Assembly (NCBI GenBank): GCA_964400685.1
Contig: CAYNVT010000037.1
Span: 1 to 34,066, forward strand
Source of the DNA: DATCTV01 sp964400685
Lineage (GTDB): Bacteria > Desulfobacterota > Desulfomonilia > UBA1062
Direction of reading: 5' to 3'
Length of the DNA stretch: 34,066 nucleotides
Below the pieces are notes generated by a model. The model saw only the letters and a list, made by a program, of their open reading frames with translations, searched no databases and was not told the origin of the DNA. Shown piece by piece: positions 16,703 to 25,174 of the stretch. The number at the start of each line of letters is the position of its first letter. Positions within the stretch are counted from its first letter, which is position 1. Made by a program: the position numbers and the translations under genes.

Positions 16703-17710
16703 CTAGCCCTCTTTTTTTATAACTGAGCTTCCTGTCATGTATAAGAGGCCTGCCGCCCCAAGGGCTGTATAGCCTAGAAAGCTTATGAAATAGCACCAGT
16801 AAACGGCATCCGAATCATTGGGTGATATATTTGCCATAGACCTGTACATATCATATTGCGACACCAGAGCCTGTTCCATCAAATGGGGCATTTTAACACC
16901 GAAGATCATAAGCGTTGAAAGGCATATGAAAACAATCGTTGTCCACATCATTGTTTTTATCATTGCCGGGGCGTCGCTTTCATACTGCTTTAGAAGTGCA
17001 ATGATGATTAATATGCTTACGGCGCTCCCGAGGGCAATCTGAATATAATTATAAAGGGCATAATGTTTTGATATGTCGAGACCCAGAAACAAGCCTTGAA
17101 CAAGGACTATGGCAAACGTAAGCGTGTGGTACCTGCCGATGAAGGGTTTCAGCATATTTGATGAGCCAGACTGTGCGGCTCCCTGTCTTACGGGAACCGG
17201 CTTTGTAAGTATATCCTCTTCGGACAGGGTTCCCTGGAGGGCGGTACATGCATTGTCTATGACTGTTTTTACCTTTTCCGCATTTCGAAGTCTTTTGAGA
17301 GAAGGAATCTCTTCGTCCTGAACAGGGGTGATAATACGGCATATGCATGTAACACCCATTAAGTAGTTAAGAAAAAGCGCTATCAATGAAATAAAGAAAA
17401 TAAACATTACCGCTGAACCGGGAAATCCATCCCCCAGAACATGCGAGAGGTGAATTATTGCAGCAGCAAACAATGTGGAAACGGCTATATAATTGAAGTT
17501 CCTTGAAAAATTCGTCTTTTGTATGACTACCGACTGGATATCTTTAAAATAGAAGCGCCTGTAGCTTTCGGTAATGCCGTTACTTTCAACAAGCAGCAGG
17601 TGGTCGTCTGTCTGCCACAATGAGCAGCTGCCGCCGATTGAGTGCAGAAAGCCGCTTTTTCTTCCCCGGCCTGGGAGTCTTCTGTAGGATGAGTCGGCAG
17701 CATCAGACAA
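16703..17710 (-). CDS. Unknown six-helix membrane protein
   Basis: I do not recognise this 335-residue protein. It has a soluble N-terminus of about 70 residues with alternating strands and turns (HLLLVESNGITESYRRFYF, then DIQSVVIQKT), reminiscent of small bacterial PH-like domains that precede membrane helices; this is only a resemblance. Predicted helices lie at about 72-90, 99-120, 193-211, 219-240, 253-272 and 303-327, with a polar loop (128-190) between helices 2 and 3. It starts with TTG, preceded by an AAGGGGGG ribosome-binding site at eight bases. Its neighbours on both sides are zinc-finger membrane proteins, separated by 6 and 15 bases, so it belongs to the same operon. Confidence 0.65.
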   Translation of the reverse strand: MSDAADSSYRRLPGRGRKSGFLHSIGGSCSLWQTDDHLLLVESNGITESYRRFYFKDIQSVVIQKTNFSRNFNYIAVSTLFAAAIIHLSHVLGDGFPGSAVMFIFFISLIALFLNYLMGVTCICRIITPVQDEEIPSLKRLRNAEKVKTVIDNACTALQGTLSEEDILTKPVPVRQGAAQSGSSNMLKPFIGRYHTLTFAIVLVQGLFLGLDISKHYALYNYIQIALGSAVSILIIIALLKQYESDAPAMIKTMMWTTIVFICLSTLMIFGVKMPHLMEQALVSQYDMYRSMANISPNDSDAVYWCYFISFLGYTALGAAGLLYMTGSSVIKKEG

Positions 17711-17725
17711 TGAGAGTTCCCCCCT

Positions 17726-18289
17726 TTATGTGAAAGCGAGGGCAAAAACATATGCCCAGCCCAGAATCTGAATTGAAGATATGAGAATGGCAGCAATGAA
17801 TTTGTATTTTGAGCGTGATGTGATGCTGAGGGGCTTATTGAAATTCCTGGCTGCCAGATATAATGATACCGGTGCGGTAAAGATCGTTATCGGGAAAAGG
17901 ATAAGCGGATAGAAGGAGAGCTTCAGGGCGATGGAATCATAGATCGTCCTGCCCGAATCAAGGTTATTTATGCGTCTTTTTCTTCTGCCCTCCTCCAGAC
18001 AGCTCGGGCAGATGTGGGAGCCGTCAAGCTCGATATCGCATACGCTGCATAGAAAGCGGCCGCAGCTTTCACACGAAACCAGGGCTATATTCTGAGGATG
18101 GTAGAAGCATGCTGCCTGACCTTCCGATATCGACTCCGCTTCACTTACGATTTTTCCGGAATAAAGAGATGGATAAACCCGGATCATGGTAGGCGTATTG
18201 CATGTCGGACAGAAAGAGAAGCCGTCCTTGTTATAAAAAGATGCGGGGAACATGTCCCCGCATCTTTTACAGGCAATGCCTCCAGTCAT
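17726..18289 (-). CDS. Double zinc-finger membrane protein
   Basis: The protein has 187 residues from the ATG at 18289. An N-terminal zinc ribbon (CKRC at 7-10, CPTC at 27-30, with FPASF between) is followed by a B-box-like module (Cys61, His64, CESC at 73-76, CSVC at 81-84 and a final CPSC). Two hydrophobic segments follow (about 125-146 and 162-186). The ribbon resembles that of the GYF_2/RDD protein encoded upstream, and the B-box resembles that of the 119-residue protein, so this protein combines both modules. An open frame extends to 18319, but the ATG at 18289 forms an ATGA overlap with the upstream stop and has AGGA seven bases before it. Function unknown. Confidence 0.72.
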   Translation of the reverse strand: MTGGIACKRCGDMFPASFYNKDGFSFCPTCNTPTMIRVYPSLYSGKIVSEAESISEGQAACFYHPQNIALVSCESCGRFLCSVCDIELDGSHICPSCLEEGRRKRRINNLDSGRTIYDSIALKLSFYPLILFPITIFTAPVSLYLAARNFNKPLSITSRSKYKFIAAILISSIQILGWAYVFALAFT

Positions 18290-19128
18290 CTCTCTTTCCT
18301 GATCACCCTCGTGTCGCATATGCGGTCATGGAGAGCCCGGCATTCATCATCGAATGCAACCATCAGGTAGCCTATACCCAGGATAAGGCCGCTCAGCATC
18401 TGCGCAAAATAACGGGCTAACGCCCTTAAATAGCTTACCCTGCTGCCGTCCGGTCTTATTATCATAAGCCCGCATATCATTTTACCCGGGGTGGCCCCGT
18501 ATTTTCCGACAAAGAATGTAGGATATCCGATCCCGACTGCAAACTGGATTATCAACAAAATTATAAACGGCGTGATGAACTGCTTAAACATCTGCGGATT
18601 GTTCGTCATGGCGTCGGACATATCAGGCATTGAAGCAAATGATGTGAAGACGAACTGCAGAATAAAATTAGCTATTCCAAGTATGATTCCATCAATTATA
18701 TATGCCGCGGCTCTGATCCAGAACCCCGCATAATTATAGACGCCCAGAGGGGAAATGCCTTCCCTCATCTTCTGGACATATATGTTCTTGCAGCTGGCGC
18801 AGATGTAACGGTCACCGAATTTTGCCAGATATGAGGACGGGAATATGTTTTTACATTCGGCGCAGAGCTGAGAGGTTCCTGATGTATCCCGGCCCGGGGT
18901 TATGCCTGTTGAGCTCCCTGCAGGCCCGGGGCTGAGGGTTGATACGGCAGCCGCAGGCAGGTCGCCTCTCATTGTATCGGTCAACTGGCCATAATAAATC
19001 CATTTTGGAAGGTCTTCATTCCAAACATAGGTGTCGGCTTTTACTGTTTCATTCAGGAGGAGGTGCCTCATCTTTTCGGTGTCGACCGGTCCCATCCTTT
19101 TCCCGTCAATCTGATAATACCAGTTCAT
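18286..19128 (-). CDS. GYF_2 - zinc ribbon - RDD membrane protein
   Basis: This 280-residue protein is the first gene of the long - strand operon. Residues 1-51 form a GYF_2-type domain (WYYQIDGKRMGPVD, then a DTYVWNEDLPKW stretch), a likely peptide-binding module. A Gly/Ser/Pro linker follows, then a zinc ribbon (CAEC 89-92, CASC 110-113, with FPSSY between), then an RDD membrane domain (FWIRAAAYIID at 136-146, KYGATPGK 209-216 and a terminal RALHDRICDTRVI). Helices lie near 138-163, 185-207 and 240-258. The ATG has an AAGGAG site eight bases upstream. Its placement first, with adaptor-like modules, suggests it recruits partners to the membrane; this is inference. Confidence 0.82.
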   Translation of the reverse strand: MNWYYQIDGKRMGPVDTEKMRHLLLNETVKADTYVWNEDLPKWIYYGQLTDTMRGDLPAAAVSTLSPGPAGSSTGITPGRDTSGTSQLCAECKNIFPSSYLAKFGDRYICASCKNIYVQKMREGISPLGVYNYAGFWIRAAAYIIDGIILGIANFILQFVFTSFASMPDMSDAMTNNPQMFKQFITPFIILLIIQFAVGIGYPTFFVGKYGATPGKMICGLMIIRPDGSRVSYLRALARYFAQMLSGLILGIGYLMVAFDDECRALHDRICDTRVIRKER

Positions 19129-19180
19129 GTCCGACTCTCCTTTATGAAAAAAATTTTCAGCTTATAACCCTTATCGACTG

Positions 19181-19200
19181 ATTTAAAATATATTTTAAAT
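19181..19200. promoter_or_regulatory. 20-base perfect AT palindrome in the divergent promoter region
   Basis: A perfect 20-base palindrome made only of A and T lies in the 181-base gap between the divergent GYF_2/RDD gene and lysS, and is followed by more A/T runs to about 19209. It ends about 48 bases upstream of the lysS -35 box. It could be an operator or an UP-like element, or simply a low-complexity AT tract. Confidence 0.45.
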
Positions 19201-19247
19201 TTTAAAATTGAAACCCCATTTATAAGATTTATGCTCAGGTGTTTATG

Positions 19248-19276
19248 TTGACAGGGCATGGCATATCTTCTATAAC
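19248..19276 (+). promoter_or_regulatory. Strong sigma70-type promoter of the lysS-envelope operon
   Basis: A perfect TTGACA -35 box (19248-19253) is followed by a 17-base spacer and a TATAAC -10 box (19271-19276, five of six matches). Transcription would start near 19283, giving a leader of about 27 bases before the lysS TTG start, with a GGGGGA ribosome-binding site at 19297-19302. This is the only clear promoter I see for the operon that runs to the right edge. Confidence 0.85.
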
Positions 19277-19309
19277 TCCGGCAATCTAATCTCATCGGGG
19301 GATAAAACC

Positions 19310-20782
19310 TTGGAGGACATCGGGCGTTTAACAAAACAGCGCATAGAAAAATTTGATGCACTGAAAAATGAATACGGAGTAGCTCACTTTCCGAATACCT
19401 ATAAGAAGGATACGGATGTCTGTGAATTTATAAAAGAATATTCCCCTCTTGATGCAGAAACACTTCACGGTATCGAAAAAATCCATAAAATGGCCGGTCG
19501 TATTATGGCTGTACGCATCTTCGGCAAGGCAGCCTTCATACATTTTCAGGATGGTTCGGGAAAGCTCCAGGCTTTTTTTGAAAAGGCGAAGCTCGGGGAA
19601 AAGGCCTATGAACTTTTCAAAAAACTGGATGTAGGCGATATAATCGGTTTATGGGGCACACCCATAAAGACAAAAACAGGAGAACTTTCAGTATACACGC
19701 AGGGATTTGAGCTGCTGACGAAGAATTTTCAGCCCCTGCCGGAGAAATGGCACGGACTCACCGATGTCGAAACCAGATATCGCCAGAGATATGCCGACCT
19801 CATCATGTCCGGGGATGTAAAGGAAGTATTCCTGAAGAGGACAAAGATAATCAAGGCGCTCAGGGCATATATGGACAGACTCGGATTTATCGAGGTCGAA
19901 ACCCCCATGATGCAGAGTATCCCTGGAGGTGCGACGGCCAAACCGTTCAAGACGCATCACAATGCCCTGGATATGGACCTTTATATGAGGATAGCGCCTG
20001 AGCTTTATCTCAAGAGGCTTGTTGTAGGCGGGTTCGAACGGGTCTATGAAATCAATCGCAATTTCAGGAATGAAGGCATTTCAACCAGACATAATCCTGA
20101 ATTCACCATGATGGAATTCTATATGGCTTATGCAGACTATAAAGACCTGATGAAACTGACCGAGGAGATGATTTCCTCGATAGCTACAGAGGTGCTGGGT
20201 ACCGCCAGGGTTAATTATCAGGGTCTCGAAATTGATTTTTCTCCGCCCTGGCAGTCTTTCACGATGAAAGAGTCTATAACGGTGATCGGAAAAGTCGATG
20301 CCGGAATCATTGATGACAGGGATAAGGCTGTGGCCTTTTGCAAAGAAAAGGGATTCCCTGCCACTGGAAGCGAAAGCCTGGGAGAACTGCAAACCATAAT
20401 TTTTGAAGAGACATGTGAAGACAAGCTGACAGGACCGGTATTTATTACGTCCTACCCGACCGAAGTCTCCCCGCTTTCACGCCGCAACACGGAAGACCCC
20501 TCAATAGTCGACCGCTTTGAACTCTATATTGCCGGCAGGGAAATAGCCAATGCGTTCAGCGAGCTCAATGATCCGTTCGACCAGAAAGAGCGTTTTGAAA
20601 GGCAGCTTACGAACAAAGAGGGCCCGGGAGAGCTTGATGAAGACTATATAAGGGCGCTTGAGTATGGCATGCCACCGGCAGCTGGAGAGGGAATAGGAAT
20701 AGACAGGCTTGTCATGCTGCTTACTGACAGCCCTTCGATAAGAGATGTGATACTCTTCCCGCTGCTTCGTAAAGGAGAATAA
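19310..20782 (+). CDS. lysS: Lysine--tRNA ligase, class II
   Basis: LysRS charges tRNA-Lys with lysine in the cytoplasm. The 490-residue protein has the N-terminal OB-fold anticodon-binding domain (about 50-150, GRIMAVRIFGKAAFIHFQD) and the class II catalytic core. Motif 1 includes FIEVETPMMQSIPGGA, motif 2 FRNEGISTRHNPEFTMMEFY, and motif 3 GIGIDRLVML near the C-terminus. The start is TTG, with GGGGGA upstream at good spacing and no in-frame ATG before the OB fold. It is the first gene of the envelope operon, ending three bases before the lolC start. A lysS-lolC-lolD order is common in Desulfobacterota and related groups. Confidence 0.97.
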   Translation: MEDIGRLTKQRIEKFDALKNEYGVAHFPNTYKKDTDVCEFIKEYSPLDAETLHGIEKIHKMAGRIMAVRIFGKAAFIHFQDGSGKLQAFFEKAKLGEKAYELFKKLDVGDIIGLWGTPIKTKTGELSVYTQGFELLTKNFQPLPEKWHGLTDVETRYRQRYADLIMSGDVKEVFLKRTKIIKALRAYMDRLGFIEVETPMMQSIPGGATAKPFKTHHNALDMDLYMRIAPELYLKRLVVGGFERVYEINRNFRNEGISTRHNPEFTMMEFYMAYADYKDLMKLTEEMISSIATEVLGTARVNYQGLEIDFSPPWQSFTMKESITVIGKVDAGIIDDRDKAVAFCKEKGFPATGSESLGELQTIIFEETCEDKLTGPVFITSYPTEVSPLSRRNTEDPSIVDRFELYIAGREIANAFSELNDPFDQKERFERQLTNKEGPGELDEDYIRALEYGMPPAAGEGIGIDRLVMLLTDSPSIRDVILFPLLRKGE

Positions 20783-20784
20783 TC

Positions 20785-22023
20785 CTGAGATTCGAGTTTT
20801 TTGTTGCACGCAAATACCTGAAGGCAAAGAAAAGCCAGGGATTCATAAGTTTTACATCCACCCTGTCGGTCTTTGGAATAGCCATCGGCGTTATGGCGCT
20901 GATAGTTGTTATTTCCGTCATGAACGGCTTTGAAGAAGATATAAAGGCCAAGCTTCTGGGCACTCAATCTCATATTGTCGTTACAAGCCTTAGTGACCGC
21001 ATGACAGACCCTGAAAAGCTTCTGCCTGATATAATGTCAGTAAAAGGCGTAGAGGGCGCAACACCGTTCATTCTTTCTGAAGGGCTGATGTCCGCCTCGG
21101 GATCGATCAAGGGCATAGTCATCAGGGGTATTGATGCAGACACGGCAGTTAATGTTATAAGGCTTCAGGAGATAATTAAAAACGGCGTGTCTTTGAAAGA
21201 GATGGGTGAATCGGATATACTTCTGGGCTCGGAGCTGGCCAGAAATCTGGGTTCAACACCCGGGGATGTCGTAACGCTCGTTTCCCCGTCAGGAATAGTG
21301 ACGCCTCTGGGCCTGATGCCCAAATCCATCAATTTTACGGTCAAAGGCATCTTTTCCACCGGCATGTATGAATATGATTCGAACATGGTCTATATCACCC
21401 TGCCTGCTGCAATGAAACTGATGATGAAGGATGTGCCTACAGGAATTGAAATAAAGGTCAGAGATATTTATCAGGCGAGTTCCATTTCGAACGCAATTCT
21501 CGAAAGAATCGGTTCGGGATACTGGGCTACCACCTGGAAGGAGATGAACAGGAGCCTTTTCTCCGCCCTGAAAATGGAGAAGACCGTGATGTGGATAATC
21601 CTGCTGTTTATTATACTTGTCGCTGTCTTCAGTATAATCAGCATGCTTATCATGCTTGTGATGGAGAAGAGAAAAGAGATTGCAATACTCAAATCCATGG
21701 GCGCTACTTCCACACAGATACTTGGAATTTTCGTTATAATGGGTATGGTGATTGGTCTGAGCGGGACAATCCTGGGGCTTGTTTTGGGGCTCGGGCTTGC
21801 CTATAACCTGAATCCGGTCGTGAATTCAGTCGAATTTATTTTCGGCATAGAGGTGATGCCCAAGGATGTATATTACATTACGGGTCTTCCCACCAGGGTC
21901 TTTCCCCTTGAAGTAGTCATTATCGCTTTAAGTTCGATATTGCTTTCATTCCTTTCTACAATATATCCCGCCAGGCAGGCTGCAAAACAGGACCCTGTAG
22001 AGGTGCTTCGCTATGAAGGCTGA
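20785..22023 (+). CDS. lolC: Lipoprotein-releasing ABC transporter permease LolC/LolE (CTG start)
   Basis: This is a four-helix permease of the LolCDE type (FtsX/MacB-like), which extracts lipoproteins from the inner membrane for transfer to the outer membrane. Helix 1 and the family block IAIGVMALIVVISVMNGFEE lie at the N-terminus, then a large periplasmic domain, then three helices ending in YPARQAAKQDPVEVLRYEG. The first ATG in frame (20893) would delete most of helix 1 and the conserved stretch FVARKYLKAKKSQGFISF. The frame is bounded by a stop at 20770, and the only plausible start between is CTG at 20785, seven bases after AAAGGAG. This gives 412 residues, normal for the family. It overlaps lolD by 11 bases; a single LolC/E-type permease probably forms a homodimer. 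Confidence 0.9.
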   Translation: MRFEFFVARKYLKAKKSQGFISFTSTLSVFGIAIGVMALIVVISVMNGFEEDIKAKLLGTQSHIVVTSLSDRMTDPEKLLPDIMSVKGVEGATPFILSEGLMSASGSIKGIVIRGIDADTAVNVIRLQEIIKNGVSLKEMGESDILLGSELARNLGSTPGDVVTLVSPSGIVTPLGLMPKSINFTVKGIFSTGMYEYDSNMVYITLPAAMKLMMKDVPTGIEIKVRDIYQASSISNAILERIGSGYWATTWKEMNRSLFSALKMEKTVMWIILLFIILVAVFSIISMLIMLVMEKRKEIAILKSMGATSTQILGIFVIMGMVIGLSGTILGLVLGLGLAYNLNPVVNSVEFIFGIEVMPKDVYYITGLPTRVFPLEVVIIALSSILLSFLSTIYPARQAAKQDPVEVLRYEG

Positions 22024-22702
22024 GACTTCGATCAAGGCCCGGGGGTTGTTTAAAACCTTCCATAAGGCAAAACACAGTATCGAGGTCCTCAAAGGACTCG
22101 ATATCAGTGTGAATAAAGGAGAAGGGGTGGCTGTAATCGGGGCGTCGGGAACAGGCAAAAGCACTCTTCTTCACCTTCTGGGCGGTCTGGAAAAACCCGA
22201 CAGCGGAAGCATATATTACGCAGATAAAAACATCTGTACGATGAAAGACAATGACCTATCGGCATTGAGAAACAAAATGATAGGCTTTGTTTTCCAGTTC
22301 CATTTTCTTCTTCCTGAATTTACGGCGCTTGAAAATATTTATATTCCCTCCCTTATTTCCTCAGGCAACATGGTTAAGGCAAAAAAAAGGGCTCTCGAAC
22401 TGCTTGACATCGTAGGTCTTTCCGACAGGGCGATACATAAACCGGGAGAGCTTTCAGGAGGCGAACAGCAGAGGGTTTCTCTCGCCAGGGCATTGATGAT
22501 GTCACCGGAGATACTTCTTGCTGACGAGCCGACAGGAGACCTTGATCCTTCAACCGGCGAGATGCTGGCTGAACTGCTCGTCAAGCTTAAGAAAGATATG
22601 TGTGTTACAATGATTATCGTCACGCACAACCATGATCTGGCAAGACTCATGGACAGAACAATGATGCTCAGGGGAGGGATTCTTGAACCGCATGCTCTAT
22701 AG
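22013..22702 (+). CDS. lolD: Lipoprotein-releasing system ATP-binding protein LolD
   Basis: The 229-residue cytoplasmic ATPase drives the LolC/E permease. It shows Walker A GASGTGKST (about 43-51), the Q-loop FQFHFLLPEFTALEN, the ABC signature LSGGEQQRV, Walker B LLADEPTGDLD and the H-loop histidine in IIVTHNHD. The LPEFTALEN and DEPTGDLD wording is typical of the MacB/LolD/FtsE group. The ATG has an AGAGGT site eight bases upstream and the gene overlaps both neighbours (11 bases with lolC, 20 with bamA). Confidence 0.95.
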   Translation: MKAETSIKARGLFKTFHKAKHSIEVLKGLDISVNKGEGVAVIGASGTGKSTLLHLLGGLEKPDSGSIYYADKNICTMKDNDLSALRNKMIGFVFQFHFLLPEFTALENIYIPSLISSGNMVKAKKRALELLDIVGLSDRAIHKPGELSGGEQQRVSLARALMMSPEILLADEPTGDLDPSTGEMLAELLVKLKKDMCVTMIIVTHNHDLARLMDRTMMLRGGILEPHAL

Positions 22703-25154
22703 GCTATTCTCAGTGCTGATCCTGGCGCTTTTCTTCCCTGCCTGTCTTGCGGCTGCAGATATTGAGGTGAGGTCCGTCAACAAGGAGCTTTCAGATTTAA
22801 TTTCTGATGTACCTTGCGTGACCTTAAAGGATACTGCCCCGTTAATGCTTGAAGTCATTTCAAAGGATGGACTCATCGAGGTAAAGGATTCAGACGGGAC
22901 AGGCTATAAGGCCGCAACAATTGAAGATGCTGCAAACGGTTATCTGAGAATGAAAGATGTATGTGTTGTAAAAGAAATAAAAATAAACGGGGCCAAGCGC
23001 ATATCAAACGACGCCATAAGGTTCAGAATAAGGACAGCCCCGGGTGATATAATCCACAGACTGGCGATCAGAAAAGATATTGAGGAAATATACTCTATGG
23101 GATATTTTGAGAGCTGTAATGCATCCAGTGAGAATAGTATCCTTACCTTTAATGTGACTGAATATCCAGTTGTCGTTAAGATTGAAGTTAAAGGCAGTAA
23201 AAAAGTGGAAGAGAAAAAGATACTTGAAACTTCCGAGGTCAAGAGATTCGATATACTCAATACAAGATCGCTTAAAACTGCAGTCGACAGGATAAAAGGT
23301 CTCTACAGGGAAAAGGGGTATTATAATGTCGGTGTTGAAACCGACATCCAGGAAACCGATGGCGGAATAATTCTAACATTTGTCATTAATGAAAATGAAA
23401 AGCTGTGGGTAAAAGAGGTGAAGTTTGATGGAATTACCCGGAAAAGGACATGGTATGAACCGTGGAAAGATCCGTATTCGGGAATGAAGAGCTCCATGAA
23501 AACGCAGAAAAAAAGCTGGTGGAATCCGTTCGACTGGTTTTCAGACAGGGGTGCATATACTGAAAGTGATATGGATACCGACCTGTTGAGGCTTGAGGAA
23601 TACTTCGGGAACGAAGGGTATCTTCAGGCCAAGGTTGGAAGGCCCAAAGTCGAAATAAAGGAAGATAAAGGAATTTATATAACAGTGCCAGTCGAAGAGG
23701 GTCCTCTTTTCAGGCTCGGGAATGTCGATGCAGAAGGTGAACTGATTGTTCCCAAGGAAAAGATTCTTAAAGCCCTTGGAATGGAAAAGGGCGATATCAT
23801 GAGTAAAATGGCTCTGTATATGGGCATTGAGAGAGTAAGGGATATATATATGGACAGGGGTTACGCCTATGTTCAGATAAAACCGATAACGACGGAAAGA
23901 GAGGGTTATATGATAGACATGACCCTTGATATAAAGCAGAACAAGCCGGTTCATATCGATGAAGTGATTATAAGGAATAATAAGAAAACCCGTGACAAGG
24001 TTATAAGAAGAGAATTGAAACTGCAGGAAACATCCCTGTTTTCTTCCACAAAGCTGAGAGACAGCAGGGATAACCTTAACAGGCTCGGATACTTTTCCAA
24101 AGTGGATATCAACCAGGTCCCAAGCGAAAAAGAAGATGAGATGGACCTTATTGTGGATATTGAGGAAAATCCGACAGGCGCTTTCACCTTCGGTATTGCT
24201 TATTCGAGCATCGATAAGGTTATGGGCCAGGCGGAAGTAAGCGAAAACAATCTTTTCGGGGTCGGGTTGAAAGCCAAGGCAAGCATAGAATATGGATCGC
24301 AAAGGAAAAATTACAACATATATCTGCAGGAACCATGGCTGCTGGGTTATCCGGTTGCAATAAGCGGAAGGGTGTATAACCAGGAGCGCGTTCTGACATA
24401 TTACACAAGAGAATCAAGAGGATTTTCAGTAGGTATGAGTTTCCCGATTATTGAAGAATTCAGATATAATATACTGTATAATTACGATTATATCCTTCCG
24501 TTCACGGATGTTGATGAATCATATGAGCCATGGCTGACAACAGTTGAAATCGAGGGAGGCCTTGACAGCAGCATTACAAACACTATCTCAAGAGTCACGA
24601 CAAACGATTTCTACCGTCCGACACGCGGGATGGATGCGGCATTGTCAATGGAATATGCCGGATTGGGCGGAGATTATCACTATACAAGGTTGAGTGCAAA
24701 TGTGGCCCAGTTCTTCCCATTATATAAGAATATCTTCGCGCTGATGCTTAAGGGGCGATGGGGAACCATCAACGGCGGCGAAGGTCAGGATGTTCCGACA
24801 TCGGAACTGTATACCCTCGGGGGTATGAACACGATTCGCGGATTCGATTATGGCGATATCGGTCCGAGAGATAATTACGGGAATGTGGTAGGCGGAAACA
24901 GGATGGTGGTCTTCAACGGTGAAATAACCTTTCCCATCGGAGCCGTACCGGGCCTCTCCGGCGTCGTATTCCTTGACGCGGGCAATGCATTCAACAATAC
25001 GATAGATTTGAACAATCTTAAAAAATCATATGGTGCAGGGATAAGATGGGTTACGCCAATGGGGCCGTTAAGGCTTGAATACGGATGGGTAATAGATCCC
25101 GAAGATTATGAACCCTCGGGGAAATGGGACTTCACCATCGGCGCGTTTTTCTAA
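22683..25154 (+). CDS. bamA: Outer-membrane protein assembly factor BamA
   Basis: BamA inserts beta-barrel proteins into the outer membrane. The 823-residue protein has a signal peptide (about 1-25), an unassigned segment (26-93), five POTRA domains (about 94-162, 163-238, 239-339, 340-420 and 421-497) and a C-terminal barrel (498-823) with the loop-6 RGF motif (719-721) and a terminal phenylalanine as expected for the beta-signal. POTRA3 holds an insert of about 39 residues rich in Trp, Lys and Ser (254-292). I take the TTG at 22683, which has GGAGG five bases upstream; the ATG at 22692 is 14 bases from it. It is followed by the Skp gene, its usual partner. Confidence 0.95.
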   Translation: MNRMLYRLFSVLILALFFPACLAAADIEVRSVNKELSDLISDVPCVTLKDTAPLMLEVISKDGLIEVKDSDGTGYKAATIEDAANGYLRMKDVCVVKEIKINGAKRISNDAIRFRIRTAPGDIIHRLAIRKDIEEIYSMGYFESCNASSENSILTFNVTEYPVVVKIEVKGSKKVEEKKILETSEVKRFDILNTRSLKTAVDRIKGLYREKGYYNVGVETDIQETDGGIILTFVINENEKLWVKEVKFDGITRKRTWYEPWKDPYSGMKSSMKTQKKSWWNPFDWFSDRGAYTESDMDTDLLRLEEYFGNEGYLQAKVGRPKVEIKEDKGIYITVPVEEGPLFRLGNVDAEGELIVPKEKILKALGMEKGDIMSKMALYMGIERVRDIYMDRGYAYVQIKPITTEREGYMIDMTLDIKQNKPVHIDEVIIRNNKKTRDKVIRRELKLQETSLFSSTKLRDSRDNLNRLGYFSKVDINQVPSEKEDEMDLIVDIEENPTGAFTFGIAYSSIDKVMGQAEVSENNLFGVGLKAKASIEYGSQRKNYNIYLQEPWLLGYPVAISGRVYNQERVLTYYTRESRGFSVGMSFPIIEEFRYNILYNYDYILPFTDVDESYEPWLTTVEIEGGLDSSITNTISRVTTNDFYRPTRGMDAALSMEYAGLGGDYHYTRLSANVAQFFPLYKNIFALMLKGRWGTINGGEGQDVPTSELYTLGGMNTIRGFDYGDIGPRDNYGNVVGGNRMVVFNGEITFPIGAVPGLSGVVFLDAGNAFNNTIDLNNLKKSYGAGIRWVTPMGPLRLEYGWVIDPEDYEPSGKWDFTIGAFF

Positions 25155-25174
25155 AAATAAATCTGGAGGTAGTT

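Noticed and set aside
20893..20895. ATG as the start of lolC
   Set aside because: It would remove the conserved N-terminal stretch and most of helix 1, and has no ribosome-binding site; CTG at 20785 fits both.
23541..24302. Long open frame (about 250 codons) on the - strand inside bamA
   Set aside because: It lies wholly opposite a convincing BamA gene, has no recognisable domain and its composition is that of the reverse complement.
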